Positions 1 to 8,369 are shown, numbered from the stretch's first letter. The stretch: 64,000 nt of DNA from Streptomyces lincolnensis (GCF_021173675.1 NZ_JAIHON010000007.1:62001-126000); one strand, 5' to 3'. The notes: a model not told the origin generated them from the sequence alone. Program-made: numbers and translations.

Positions 1-761
1 TCCGCCGGGTGACCGCCGCCGCCGTCGACATCCTCGGCCTGGAGCTGCCCGAGGACATCGCCGCGATGGTCCACGACCAGAAGCGCTGCGAGGAGGCCTT
101 CGTGCTGTGGGACATGGTCCACGACCGCACCCACAGCCACGGCGACCTGCCCTTCGACCCGTTCATGATCAAGCAGCGCCAGCCGTTCTGGATGTACGGC
201 CTCGAAGAGCTGCGCTGCGACCTCACCGCCTTCAAGGAGGCCGTGAAACTCCAGGCCGACGGCGTCCCGCAGGCCCGTGACGTGCAGTACGCGGTGCTCT
301 TCGACCGCATGTTCCGCTTCCCGGTCACCGGCGAGCGGGTCCGCAACTACGACGGTCTGGGCGGCCAGCTGCTCTTCGCCTACCTGCACAAGCACGACGT
401 CGTGCGCTGGACCGACAACAAGCTCTTCATCGACTGGCAGCGCGCCCCGCAGGTCACCAACCAGCTGTGCGCCGACATCGAGCAGCTCTACCGCGACGGC
501 ATCGACCGCCCCAAGCTCGTCCACTGGTTCGCCGGGTACGAGCTGGTCTCCACCTACCTCGCCCCGCACCCGGGCTCCAGGTGGGCCAAGGGCCCCGACG
601 CCCTCGACCTGAGCCTGCCGCCGCGGAAACTCGTCGATGACGTGCTTCCCGACGAGTTTCCGCTGAGCATGTTCTATGAGGCCCTCTCCAAGAAGCTGAA
701 GAATGTGATCGCCTCGACCCGGGGCATCACGGCGGAGAGCGCCGAGCGGATCGCCGCGTGA
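1..761 (+). CDS. DUF6421 family protein, 3' part (5' end outside window)
   Basis: Only the C-terminal part is inside the window. The frame is open back to base 1, with two Arg codons before the GTG at 9, so the true start lies upstream and GTG 9 should not be read as a start. About 252 residues are visible, soluble, with no signal peptide or membrane span, ending at TGA 759-761. I assign it to the actinobacterial DUF6421 proteins (usually about 460 aa) from overall sequence and from its neighbours; that assignment is from memory. Function is unknown. It leads a close-packed set with an SDR oxidoreductase and a threonine aldolase, so a shared small-molecule pathway is an inference. Confidence 0.8.
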   Translation, partial: RRVTAAAVDILGLELPEDIAAMVHDQKRCEEAFVLWDMVHDRTHSHGDLPFDPFMIKQRQPFWMYGLEELRCDLTAFKEAVKLQADGVPQARDVQYAVLFDRMFRFPVTGERVRNYDGLGGQLLFAYLHKHDVVRWTDNKLFIDWQRAPQVTNQLCADIEQLYRDGIDRPKLVHWFAGYELVSTYLAPHPGSRWAKGPDALDLSLPPRKLVDDVLPDEFPLSMFYEALSKKLKNVIASTRGITAESAERIAA

Positions 762-814
762 GCGGCGGGGACCTTCGCGCGACCGAGAACACTGCTCAGC
801 AGGAGGCGAAGAAG

Positions 815-1564
815 ATGGCGGGGAACGGAGCGCTCAGCGGTGCGGTGATCGCGGTGGCCGGCGCGGGCGGGCCCGCGGGCCGGGCGGCGCTGCTGCGACT
901 GGCCGAGGCGGGAGCGACCGTCGTCGGCGCGGACAACGACCCCGAGCGGCTGGCGGAGGCGGTGGACGCCGCCCGCTACGGCGCCGGCGGCGCCACGGTC
1001 ACCGGCGAGACGGTCGACCTGCTCGACCTGGACTCCACCCGGGACTGGGCCGCCCGCACCGAGAAGGAGTTCGGGCGCGTCGACGGCGTGGTCCACCTCG
1101 TCGGCGGCTGGCGCGGCAGCGAGACCTTCATCAAGACCAGCCTCGACGACTGGGACTTCCTCGAACTGCTGCTGATCCGCACCGTGCAGCACACCTCGCT
1201 GGCCTTCTACGAGGCCCTCCAGCGCAGCGACCGCGGACGCTACGTGCTGATCAGTGCCGCCGGTGCCACTCGGCCGACCGCGGGCAACGCCTCGTACGCC
1301 GCCGCCAAGGCCGCGGCAGAGGCCTGGACGCTCGCCCTGGCCGACGCCTTCCGCAAGGCCGGGGGCGCCGGAGGGCCGACCTCCGCCGCTGTCATCCTGG
1401 TCGTGAAGGCACTGGTGCACGAGGCCATGCGCGCCGAGCGCCCCAACGCGAAGTTCGCGGGCTTCACCGACGTCCGGGATCTGGCCGAGGAGGTCGCCGG
1501 GGTCTGGGAGAAGCCCGCCGCCGAACTGAACGGAAACCGTCTGTGGCTGACCGAGAAGCCGTGA
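815..1564 (+). CDS. SDR family NAD(P)-dependent oxidoreductase
   Basis: Short-chain dehydrogenase/reductase of 249 aa. The Rossmann glycine stretch near residues 14-22 reads VAGAGGPAG, a variant of TGxxxGxG. The catalytic set is Ser147, Tyr161 and Lys165 (YAAAK). I chose ATG 815 because a perfect AGGAGG lies at 801-806, 8 nt before it. The frame is also open from a GTG at 758 that overlaps the previous stop, but the residues it would add (DLRATENTAQQEAKK) do not look like SDR sequence. It lies between DUF6421 and threonine aldolase genes and overlaps the next start by a GTGA. Substrate unknown. Confidence 0.88.
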   Translation: MAGNGALSGAVIAVAGAGGPAGRAALLRLAEAGATVVGADNDPERLAEAVDAARYGAGGATVTGETVDLLDLDSTRDWAARTEKEFGRVDGVVHLVGGWRGSETFIKTSLDDWDFLELLLIRTVQHTSLAFYEALQRSDRGRYVLISAAGATRPTAGNASYAAAKAAAEAWTLALADAFRKAGGAGGPTSAAVILVVKALVHEAMRAERPNAKFAGFTDVRDLAEEVAGVWEKPAAELNGNRLWLTEKP

Positions 1565-2631
1565 ACCCACCGAAGACCGACGCCCGCCGCCACCACGACC
1601 CGCAGATCCGCGGTTTCGCCAGCGACAACTACGCCGGCGCCCACCCGGAGGTGCTCGCCGCCCTGGCCGTGGCCAACGGCGGGCACCAGGTCGCCTACGG
1701 CGAGGACGACTACACCGACAACCTCCAGCGGATCGTGCGCAGCCACTTCGGCGCCACCGCCGAGGCGTTCCCGGTCTTCAACGGCACCGGCGCCAACGTC
1801 GTCGCGCTCCAGGCGGTCACCGACCGCTGGGGCGCGGTGATCTGCGCCGAGAGCGCGCACATCCACGTCGACGAGTGCGGGGCGCCGGAGCGGGTCGGCG
1901 GACTGAAGCTGCTCACCGTGCCCACGCCCGACGGCAAGCTCACCCCCGAGCTGATCGACCGACAGGCGTACGGCTGGGAGGACGAGCACCGCGCGATGCC
2001 GCAGGTCGTCTCGATCACCCAGAGCACCGAGCTGGGCACCCTCTACACCCCGGACGAGATCCGCGCGATCTGCGACCACGCCCACGCCCACGGCATGAAG
2101 GTCCATCTGGACGGCTCCCGCATAGCCAACGCGGCGGCCTCCCTGGACGTGCCGATGCGGACCTTCACCAACGCCGTCGGCGTCGACATCCTCTCGCTGG
2201 GCGGCACGAAGAACGGCGCGCTGTTCGGCGAGGCCGTCGTCGTCATCGACCAGGACGCCGTCAGCCACCTCAAGCACCTGCGCAAGCTGTCCATGCAGCT
2301 CGCCTCCAAGATGCGTTTCGTCTCGGTGCAGTTGGAGGCCCTGCTCGCCAAGGACCTGTGGCTGCGCAACGCCCGCCACGCCAACGAGATGGCCCAGCGG
2401 CTGGCGGAGGGCGTCCGCGCGGTCCACGGCGTGGAGATCCTCTACCCCGTGCAGGCCAACGGCGTCTTCGCCAAGCTCCCGCACGACGTGAGCGAGCGGC
2501 TCCAGCAACGGTTCCGGTTCTACTTCTGGGACGAGGCCGCCGGTGTCGTGCGCTGGATGTGCGCCTTCGACACCACCGAGGACGACGTGGACGCCTTCGT
2601 GGCGGCGCTGAAGGAGGAGATGGCCCGCTAG
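1561..2631 (+). CDS. Low-specificity L-threonine aldolase-type PLP enzyme
   Basis: Fold-type I PLP enzyme of 356 aa that should cleave L-threonine or L-allo-threonine to glycine and acetaldehyde in the cytoplasm. The Schiff-base lysine is Lys217 in SLGGTKNG. The HLDGSR motif just before it carries the Asp that contacts the PLP pyridine nitrogen. The length fits the family. GTG 1561 overlaps the SDR stop by 4 bases, a typical coupled start. GTG 1543 would add six residues and overlap more. Third gene of the DUF6421-SDR-aldolase set. Low-specificity enzymes of this group can also act on other beta-hydroxy amino acids, so the true substrate is open. Confidence 0.9.
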   Translation: MNPPKTDARRHHDPQIRGFASDNYAGAHPEVLAALAVANGGHQVAYGEDDYTDNLQRIVRSHFGATAEAFPVFNGTGANVVALQAVTDRWGAVICAESAHIHVDECGAPERVGGLKLLTVPTPDGKLTPELIDRQAYGWEDEHRAMPQVVSITQSTELGTLYTPDEIRAICDHAHAHGMKVHLDGSRIANAAASLDVPMRTFTNAVGVDILSLGGTKNGALFGEAVVVIDQDAVSHLKHLRKLSMQLASKMRFVSVQLEALLAKDLWLRNARHANEMAQRLAEGVRAVHGVEILYPVQANGVFAKLPHDVSERLQQRFRFYFWDEAAGVVRWMCAFDTTEDDVDAFVAALKEEMAR

Positions 2632-2685
2632 AGCCTGTCGTTCGGACCAGGTCGGCCGCGGGCGCATCCCCTCCCTTCGCTCCTG

Positions 2686-4050
2686 TCAGCCGTTGACGAC
2701 GATCGCCGAGACGTTGTTCCGCAGGTTCGGGTCGAACCGCTCGACGGGCAGCTCGCTGTCACGGATGGTCTCGACGACCGCCCGCGCCCCGCGAATCACC
2801 TTGTCGATCCGGAGTTGGACCTTGAAGGTGTAGGACGCCTTGTCGTGCAGGTAGATCGGCGTCCCGCAGAAGTAGGTCGCCTCCGAGGGGCCCTCCTCGG
2901 ACGGCGGCTGAGTCCAGCAGTCCTCCGGCAGTCCTACGACCGAGGTGCCCGCCGGTGCCTGGAAGCGCACGACGGCCACGGGCGAGCCCGCACCCAGTGA
3001 CGCCACCCAGGCCGGGCCGCGGTTGAGCACGGTCATCCGGGCGGTGACCGTGTCCCCCGCGGCCCCACGCATCCTGTTGCCGGTGAGCTTGAGGTCGGCG
3101 CTGTTCTTGGCGTCGAGGACGACGGCCCGGTAGTTGTCGGACAGGTCGACGTCGTCCTCGTCGGCCGCCGCCCGCTGCCCGGTCACGGGCAGCAGATCCA
3201 GCTCGGGGCCCGCTCCCCGGGTCCACGTGTAGTCGCCGCGGGCCTCTTCCAGCGCCGCGTCCGAATAGGGCAGGACGGAGTGGTCGAACCGCTCGTACAG
3301 CGCATTACGGCCGATGCCGAGCCTGGTCACCAGGTCGTACCGCTGCCCGGGAGCCACCGCCTCGTCCAGCACGCACAGCGCGCCTGTACCGGTGGCGCCC
3401 TCCCGGTACTCGCAGTTGGCGTGCCGCTCCTTGAACCGCAGGCCGTACGAGGAGTAGACCCACAGCAGCGTCCGCTCCACGGCGCGGTTGCCGTTGTTGG
3501 CGACAGTCGCCCGGACGGTGTGGTCCGTTCCGGGGGTGAGTCCCCGCTGCCACGGGGCCTGGCTGAGCCCGAGGTCCGGGCCGTTGCCCACCGTGATCCG
3601 GGTCTCCGTGTCGGCCGCGGACAGCTCTCCCGCGGTGGCCGTGTACCGCACGGTCCCGGACGCGCTGAGGTCCGCGTCCGGCAGTGCGCGCAGACCGATC
3701 AGGGCGGCCGGGACGCCCTCCATGCCGGCCGGCATCGCCGGGACGTCGCACACCGCCTTGGTCGGCGTCTCGGGCAGGCAGTTGGCGGGCCACGACACCA
3801 CCGCGAAGGAGGCGATCTCGCTCGCGTCCACGCTCAGCCGGCCGGCCGGCACGTCGTTGTCGAGGTTGTCGTGGGTGATCCGCACCTCAAGGGTGCGCTC
3901 CCGTGTGCTGCCGTCCGTGTCCGGCCCCGGCAGCACCGTCTCGTACGGCACGCCGATCCACAGCTGGTCGGACAGGGCGTGCACGGGCCCGGCCCCGATC
4001 GCGGCCAGGGCACAGCCGGCGACCGCGGCTCCGAGCAGACGATGCTTCAT
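2686..4050 (-). CDS. Secreted hypothetical protein with repeated Ig-like segments
   Basis: A 454-aa protein with a Sec signal peptide (MKHRLL, hydrophobic core, cleavage likely after VHA at about residue 25). The mature part is beta-rich. Two stretches, about 145-250 and 320-450, have the look of DUF11/CARDB-type adhesion-like domains: VRATVANNGNRAV and ARMTVLNRGPAW are typical 'additional disorder of conserved repeats' phrases. Paired Cys residues suggest disulfides. There is no LPXTG motif and no C-terminal membrane anchor, so it should be released outside the cell. It is monocistronic and divergent from the transglutaminase gene. Function unknown; a cell-surface or matrix role is a guess. 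Confidence 0.75.
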   Translation of the reverse strand: MKHRLLGAAVAGCALAAIGAGPVHALSDQLWIGVPYETVLPGPDTDGSTRERTLEVRITHDNLDNDVPAGRLSVDASEIASFAVVSWPANCLPETPTKAVCDVPAMPAGMEGVPAALIGLRALPDADLSASGTVRYTATAGELSAADTETRITVGNGPDLGLSQAPWQRGLTPGTDHTVRATVANNGNRAVERTLLWVYSSYGLRFKERHANCEYREGATGTGALCVLDEAVAPGQRYDLVTRLGIGRNALYERFDHSVLPYSDAALEEARGDYTWTRGAGPELDLLPVTGQRAAADEDDVDLSDNYRAVVLDAKNSADLKLTGNRMRGAAGDTVTARMTVLNRGPAWVASLGAGSPVAVVRFQAPAGTSVVGLPEDCWTQPPSEEGPSEATYFCGTPIYLHDKASYTFKVQLRIDKVIRGARAVVETIRDSELPVERFDPNLRNNVSAIVVNG

Positions 4051-4176
4051 GAGTTCCCCCTCATCGGTGTTCGGTCGCGGTCGAGACCCACGGCAGGGCG
4101 GAGGGGTTGTAGCCGGGGCCGTGGTTGCGGCGATGTTCAGCCGTTCTCCGAGTGGCGGGGCACTCTCCCGTGTCGA

Positions 4177-4190
4177 CGCATAAATATGCG
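4177..4190. promoter_or_regulatory. AT-rich palindrome between divergent genes
   Basis: CGCATA-AA-TATGCG is a perfect 14-bp inverted repeat in the 194-bp gap between the secreted protein and the transglutaminase gene. It ends 16 bp before the TTGACC box of the latter. Position and AT-richness suggest a regulator site; the regulator is unknown. Confidence 0.4.
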
Positions 4191-4206
4191 ATGAGCGGAA
4201 ATTTGA

Positions 4207-4236
4207 TTGACCTCCGAGCGGGCTGCCGCCTACGCT
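4207..4236 (+). promoter_or_regulatory. Sigma-70-type promoter, probably leaderless
   Basis: TTGACC (4207-4212), 18-nt spacer, TACGCT (4231-4236). The ATG of the transglutaminase gene starts 9 nt after the -10 box, where transcription should begin, and there is no Shine-Dalgarno sequence between them. This predicts a leaderless mRNA. Confidence 0.6.
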
Positions 4237-4244
4237 CTGCTGTC

Positions 4245-4817
4245 ATGCAGATGATCCAGCAAACCGCTGACCTCTCCGCTTACTTGGCCGCTGACGAGGT
4301 GATCGACCACCAGCATCCGATCGTCCGCGAGACCGCGGCCAGGCTCGCCGATGGGGCGGCGGACTCGTATGAGTATGCACGGGTGGCCTTCGAGTTCGTG
4401 CGCGACACCATCCCCCACTCGCAGGACTCCGGCGATCCGCGCGTCACCTGGCGCGCCTCGGACGTCCTGGAACAGGGCACCGGCATCTGCTACGCCAAGG
4501 CCCACGCGCTGACCGCTCTGCTGCGGGCCGAGGACATCCCGACCGCGCTCTGCTATCAGAAGTTCGACGTCGTGCACGGCCTGATCGCCGTGCGGTTCAA
4601 CGGGGCCTGGCATCGTCAGGACCCCCGGGGCAACAAGCCGGGCGTGGACGCCCGGTTCTCCCTGGAGGGAGAGCGGCTGGCCTTCACGCCCGATCCGGCG
4701 TCCAATGAGATGGACTACCCGGTCTTGTATGCTGCACCTCACCCGGCTGTTCTGGACGTCCTCAAGGCCGCCCTCGACCGGCCGTATCTGTGGAAGACCC
4801 TCCCCACCGCACTCTGA
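4245..4817 (+). CDS. Transglutaminase-like (cysteine protease fold) domain protein
   Basis: A 190-aa cytoplasmic protein of the bacterial transglutaminase-like superfamily. The catalytic triad is visible as Cys in GTGICYAKAHAL, His in VVHGLIAVRF or WHRQD, and Asp in RQDPRG. Members of this group act as peptidases or amide hydrolases more often than as cross-linkers. ATG 4245 is chosen because a good promoter places the RNA start at or next to it; ATG 4251 is a close alternative. An upstream extension to 4125 would run through the promoter and is unlikely. It is followed after 8 nt by a B3/4-domain gene, an arrangement that suggests co-transcription. Confidence 0.8.
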   Translation: MQMIQQTADLSAYLAADEVIDHQHPIVRETAARLADGAADSYEYARVAFEFVRDTIPHSQDSGDPRVTWRASDVLEQGTGICYAKAHALTALLRAEDIPTALCYQKFDVVHGLIAVRFNGAWHRQDPRGNKPGVDARFSLEGERLAFTPDPASNEMDYPVLYAAPHPAVLDVLKAALDRPYLWKTLPTAL

Positions 4818-4825
4818 GGCAGGCG

Positions 4826-5515
4826 ATGACTCTCTCCCTGACCGTGTCCGACGAGGTACGCGCGCTCGCGCCCGGCTTCACCCCTGTCGTCGTCGAGGCC
4901 CACGGCCTGGTCAACGGCCCGAGCACGGAAGCGAGCGCGGCGCTCCTGGACGACGCGGCCCGCCGCCTCGCCGTACGCCTGGACGGCCGCGCCCCGCACG
5001 AGGACCCGCACATGGCGGCCTGGCGCGAGGTCTACACGGCGTTCGGCTCGAAGCCGTCGCGCAGCCGCAACTCGGCCGAGGCGCTGGCCAAGCGGGCGCT
5101 GACGGAGGCCGGGCTGCCCCGGATCAATCTCCTCGTGGACCTCTACAACGCCATCAGCGTCGCCCATCTGATCCCCGTCGGCGGCGAGGACATCGACCAC
5201 ATCCAGGGCGGCATGCGCCTGGTCCGGGCCACCGGCGACGAGGATTTCGTGACGGTCGCGGGCGGCGAGGAGGTCGTCGAGCACCCCGACGCCGGCGAGG
5301 TCGTGTGGCGCGACGACACGGGCGTCACCTGCCGCCGCTGGAACTGGCGCCAGGGCCCCCGCACCCGGCTCACCGAGAAGACCGTCTCCGGGATCTTCCT
5401 CCTGGAGAGCCTGGCACCGATGCCGGCCGCCGAGGCCGAGGCGGCGGGCGCCGAACTCGCCGAGCTGCTGGAGAAGTTCAGCCCGGGGGCACGGATCGCA
5501 CTGACGGTGCGGTAG
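4826..5515 (+). CDS. B3/B4 domain-containing protein (PheT-like tRNA-binding fold)
   Basis: A 229-aa protein carrying the B3/B4 domain found in the beta subunit of phenylalanyl-tRNA synthetase, where it hosts the editing site. The stretch INLLVDLYNAISVAHLIPVGG is the characteristic core. Stand-alone B3/4 proteins are widespread and are thought to act on mischarged tRNA or free amino acids, but their job is not settled. ATG 4826 has AGGC just upstream and lies 8 nt after the preceding stop, so the two genes probably share the promoter at 4207-4236. No membrane spans. Confidence 0.85.
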   Translation: MTLSLTVSDEVRALAPGFTPVVVEAHGLVNGPSTEASAALLDDAARRLAVRLDGRAPHEDPHMAAWREVYTAFGSKPSRSRNSAEALAKRALTEAGLPRINLLVDLYNAISVAHLIPVGGEDIDHIQGGMRLVRATGDEDFVTVAGGEEVVEHPDAGEVVWRDDTGVTCRRWNWRQGPRTRLTEKTVSGIFLLESLAPMPAAEAEAAGAELAELLEKFSPGARIALTVR

Positions 5516-5531
5516 CCCGCCCGAAGGGCGC

Positions 5532-5566
5532 GGGGCCGCACCGGGGCTGTGACGGTGTGCGGCTCC
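5532..5566. terminator. Convergent hairpin terminator
   Basis: GGGGCCGCAC (5532-5541) pairs with GTGCGGCTCC (5557-5566), with one G-U pair and a 15-nt loop, between the convergent B3/4 and acyltransferase genes. No U tract, as is usual in Streptomyces. Confidence 0.5.
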
Positions 5567-5610
5567 GTCGCGTGTGCGCGATCGGCCACGGCGAACCCGC
5601 GGCCGGTCGG

Positions 5611-6339
5611 CTACCGCGCCTCGGCCTCGCGCACCTGCTCCGGTGTCGGTGCCGTGCCGCCCAGGTGGGCCGGCATCCACCAGGTGTCCTGCGCGTCCTT
5701 GGGGCGGACCGGGTAGGCGCGCTGTGCGGCCTCCAGCAGTTCCTGCACCCGCTCGCGCACCTGCCGGGTGATGGCACCCGCGTACTTGTCGCGGGAGGCC
5801 TCGATCGCCTCGCCCACGCGGATGGTGATCGGGGTGTGGCTGCGCTTGAAGTTGCGCGGGTGTCCCTTCGTCCACAGGCGCTGCGTGCCCCACACGGCCA
5901 TCGGGATCAGCGGGACGCCCGCCTCCTGGGCCATGCGCGCGGCGCCGGACTTGAAGGACTTCAGCGTGAAGGAGGGGGAGATGGTGGCCTCCGGGAAGAC
6001 CCCCACGATCTCACCGGACCGCAGCGACTCCAGCGCGTGCGCGTAGGCCGTCTCGCCCTGTTTGCGGTCCACGGGGATGTGCTTCATCCCGCGCATGAGC
6101 GGGCCGGAGATCTTGTGGCGGAAGACGGACTCCTTCGCCATGAAGCGCACGAGACGTTTCTGCGGGAGTGCCGCCAGCCCGTTGAAGACGAAGTCCAGGT
6201 AGCTGATGTGATTGCTCACCAGGACGGCACCGCCCGAGCGCGGGATGTTCTCCGACCCCTTGCAGTCGATCTTGAGGTCCCAGGCCTTGAACAAGGCCTG
6301 GGCGAATCCGACGACGGGACGGTAGACAAGCTCTGCCAT
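5611..6339 (-). CDS. 1-acyl-sn-glycerol-3-phosphate acyltransferase (PlsC type)
   Basis: Lysophospholipid acyltransferase of 242 aa that should transfer an acyl group to position 2 of a lysophosphatidate-like acceptor at the inner membrane face. The block I motif NHxxxxD is NHISYLD at residues 43-49. Block III reads FPEAT at 115-119, where FPEGT is more common, so the Gly-to-Ala change is worth noting. Hydrophobic stretches near the N-terminus suggest membrane association. Monocistronic and convergent with the B3/4 gene. Actinomycetes carry several paralogues, so the exact acceptor (glycerophospholipid or other polyol) cannot be told. Confidence 0.9.
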   Translation of the reverse strand: MAELVYRPVVGFAQALFKAWDLKIDCKGSENIPRSGGAVLVSNHISYLDFVFNGLAALPQKRLVRFMAKESVFRHKISGPLMRGMKHIPVDRKQGETAYAHALESLRSGEIVGVFPEATISPSFTLKSFKSGAARMAQEAGVPLIPMAVWGTQRLWTKGHPRNFKRSHTPITIRVGEAIEASRDKYAGAITRQVRERVQELLEAAQRAYPVRPKDAQDTWWMPAHLGGTAPTPEQVREAEAR

Positions 6340-6525
6340 GGACGGGGTGGGCCCTTCCTTCTCTGCCCGGGAAGGGATCTCCCCGGCGGAAGTTACGCAG
6401 CCGTAGGTTTACGGCATGTCGCAGATCGTGCCCCAAGAACGGACGGGGAGCTAGTCCTCGTGCCCGCGGGTGGCGAGATTCTCGTCACGTCACCCGGTGA
6501 TCCACCTCGGTGTTTTAAGCCGCCT

Positions 6526-6951
6526 TTACTCCGCGCGTACCGTCGCGCGCCGTACAAGCAGGTACATCTCGCAGCCCAGGCAGTAACCGAACGCGGCGTT
6601 GAGGAAAGCGGCCGCGAGCGCCGCCCCGGTCGCCGCGAGACCCAGCCACTCGGGCCCGAACGCGTAGCCGACGAGCCCCAGGCCCGCGAAGACCAGACCC
6701 ACCGCCTGCGCGAACCGGGGCGGCTCGGGCGCCTCGAACTCCGTCGGCGGCCCCAGCCGCGGGCGGACCGCCGTACGGAAGAGCAGGCCATAGGGGGAAC
6801 GGCCGACACCGCCCGCCGCGCCCAGGGCGAACGCCAGCGTCTGCCAGGCCAGCAGCCAGGCACTGCCCGTGATCAGCACGACCGCCAGGACGACGGTCGT
6901 CACGGCCGCGCCGAAACGCGGCCCTCTTGCATCGATGTCCATGGGAATCAA
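6526..6951 (-). CDS. DUF4395 family membrane protein
   Basis: A 141-aa integral membrane protein with about four hydrophobic segments (near 15-48, 50-60, 82-100, 104-122) and a CxxC pair at Cys124/Cys127 (CLGCEM). DUF4395 proteins often stand next to thioredoxin-like genes, as here, where the partner starts 53 bp away on the other strand. This suggests a membrane-linked thiol-disulfide relay, but no reaction has been settled for the family. A start two codons downstream (MDIDARG) is equally possible. Confidence 0.85.
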   Translation of the reverse strand: MIPMDIDARGPRFGAAVTTVVLAVVLITGSAWLLAWQTLAFALGAAGGVGRSPYGLLFRTAVRPRLGPPTEFEAPEPPRFAQAVGLVFAGLGLVGYAFGPEWLGLAATGAALAAAFLNAAFGYCLGCEMYLLVRRATVRAE

Positions 6952-7004
6952 GCATTCCGCACGGGGGAGAGATCGGGGAGGCGGGAATCTTTGCAGTCGT
7001 GTGA

Positions 7005-7433
7005 ATGGTTGTGCGGGAGATGACCGGACTCGTGGTGTGCGTGGCGGTGCTCGCGATGGCGAGCGCCTACGGAGTGCTGCAACGGCGGCGGAGCGGGAGG
7101 GTGAGGGTGCGCGTGCGCGACGACGGAAAGCTGCTCGGCCCGGCCGAGTTGGGCGGGGACCTCGGAGAGCGGGCCACGCTCGTCCAGTTCTCCAGCGCGT
7201 TCTGCGCCCCCTGCCGGGCCACCCGGCGGATCCTCGACGAGGTGGCCGGCATGGTCCCGGGCGTCGCCCATGTCGAGATCGACGCCGAGAAGCACCTCGA
7301 CCTCGTCCGCGAGCTCGACATCCTCAAGACGCCGACCGTTCTGGTCCTGGACGCGGACGGGAGAGTCGTACGGCGGGCCACCGGCCAGCCCCGCAAGGCC
7401 GACGTGATCGCCGCGCTGGGGGAGGCCGTGTGA
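7005..7433 (+). CDS. Membrane-anchored thioredoxin family protein
   Basis: A 142-aa protein with an N-terminal hydrophobic anchor (about residues 6-24), a basic stretch, then a thioredoxin fold with active site Cys67-Ala-Pro-Cys70 and the cis-Pro loop KTPTVLVLD. It probably faces the outside and keeps thiols or disulfides in balance with the DUF4395 protein encoded divergently. The start is uncertain: ATG 7005, GTG 7011 and ATG 7020 are in frame, and MTGLVVCV from ATG 7020 would give the most typical signal-anchor. No strong Shine-Dalgarno sequence decides it. Confidence 0.82.
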   Translation: MVVREMTGLVVCVAVLAMASAYGVLQRRRSGRVRVRVRDDGKLLGPAELGGDLGERATLVQFSSAFCAPCRATRRILDEVAGMVPGVAHVEIDAEKHLDLVRELDILKTPTVLVLDADGRVVRRATGQPRKADVIAALGEAV

Positions 7434-7516
7434 TCCGTGTCGCAGGCGCGGTGAGTCATCTCCCATATTCCGGAACGTACTTGACTGTGTGCACCACGTA
7501 TCGCCAGCCTGGCCCC

Positions 7517-7597
7517 ATGCCTTCGGAACTCCTTCTCGTCGGCCGGGCCCACGTCGACCTGGCCCGCACCGCGAGCGCGTGTTGTCCGAGCTGTTGA
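7517..7597 (+). CDS. Cys-rich leader peptide (attenuation uORF type)
   Basis: A 26-codon reading frame ending CCPSC-stop, with the core GRAHVDLARTASACC. It matches the actinobacterial 'putative leader peptide' pattern R-x-H-V-D-L-x-R-x-x-S/T-A-x-C known upstream of sulfur-related genes. Three Cys codons lie among the last five. It ends 44 nt before the flavin reductase ATG. By analogy with Cys-codon attenuators in actinobacteria, ribosome stalling at the Cys codons when cysteinyl-tRNA is short would change access to the downstream ribosome-binding site. A TTGACT box lies at 7481-7486. The pattern match is seen; the mechanism is inferred. Confidence 0.72.
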   Translation: MPSELLLVGRAHVDLARTASACCPSC

Positions 7598-7641
7598 GCA
7601 GCGACGGACCTCCACGCCACTCCTCGCAGAAGGACTCCTTC

Positions 7642-8151
7642 ATGACGGTCACGCCCGGCCTCCGCACCCCCCGGCTCGCCTCTCCCGACCTCCTGCGCTC
7701 CGTCTTCCGGCGGCACGCCGCCGGAGTCGCCGTGGTCACCGCGCGCGGCGAGGCCGGCCCGGTCGGCTTCACCGCCACCTCCCTGACCTCGGTCTCCGCC
7801 GAGCCCCCGATGCTCTCCTTCGGTATCGGCACCGGCGCCTCCAGCTGGCCCGCGGTGTCCCGGGCCGACCATGTCGGCGTCCACATACTCGGTGAGCACC
7901 AGGAGGAGCTGGCGGCCACGTTCGCCCGCAGCGGCGCCGACCGCTTCGGCGGGGCCACCGCCTGGAGCGACGGCCCCGAAGGGGTTCCCGTTCTCGACGA
8001 CGTCCTGGCGTGGCTGGTGTGCCGGGTCGTCACGCGTGTACCGGCCGGTGACCACCGGATCGTGCTGGCCGAGGTCGTCCTCGGCGACCCCGCCGGCCCC
8101 GGCCGTCCCCTGCTCTACCACGGGGGACGGTTCAACGGCCTGCGCGACTGA
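7642..8151 (+). CDS. Flavin reductase family protein
   Basis: A 169-aa flavin reductase-like protein of the FMN-binding split-barrel type. It should use NAD(P)H to reduce free FMN or FAD, which then feeds a two-component monooxygenase. GFTATSLTSVSAEPPMLSF is the typical flavin-binding segment near residues 46-64, and HRIVLAEV is the typical later strand. ATG 7642 has AAGGA at 7631-7635. The Cys-rich leader peptide upstream hints that the partner works in sulfur supply, for example sulfonate oxidation, but no monooxygenase gene is next to it. Confidence 0.85.
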   Translation: MTVTPGLRTPRLASPDLLRSVFRRHAAGVAVVTARGEAGPVGFTATSLTSVSAEPPMLSFGIGTGASSWPAVSRADHVGVHILGEHQEELAATFARSGADRFGGATAWSDGPEGVPVLDDVLAWLVCRVVTRVPAGDHRIVLAEVVLGDPAGPGRPLLYHGGRFNGLRD

Positions 8152-8369
8152 CGGGGCGGACCTCCCTTCTGCGAAGGCGTCGGGTTCCGATTACGCTGCG
8201 TTGCACAGGTCACAGTTCAAAGCGCTTGCTTAGCGGGAACGAACTGGGTGTACTGGCGAGTAATATTTCGTTCGGAGCGCGGGCCGCCCCGACCGGGATC
8301 GGCCGCTTGAGGCGCCTATGCTGCCTGCAAGAGGCAGCCGAAAAATGACGATGCAGTAGGAGAGCCGGC

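Noticed and set aside
8217..8230. TCAAAGCGCTTGCT upstream of etfB as a LacI/CRE-type operator
   Set aside because: It misses two key outer positions of that pattern, and no LacI gene is near. Not strong enough to list.
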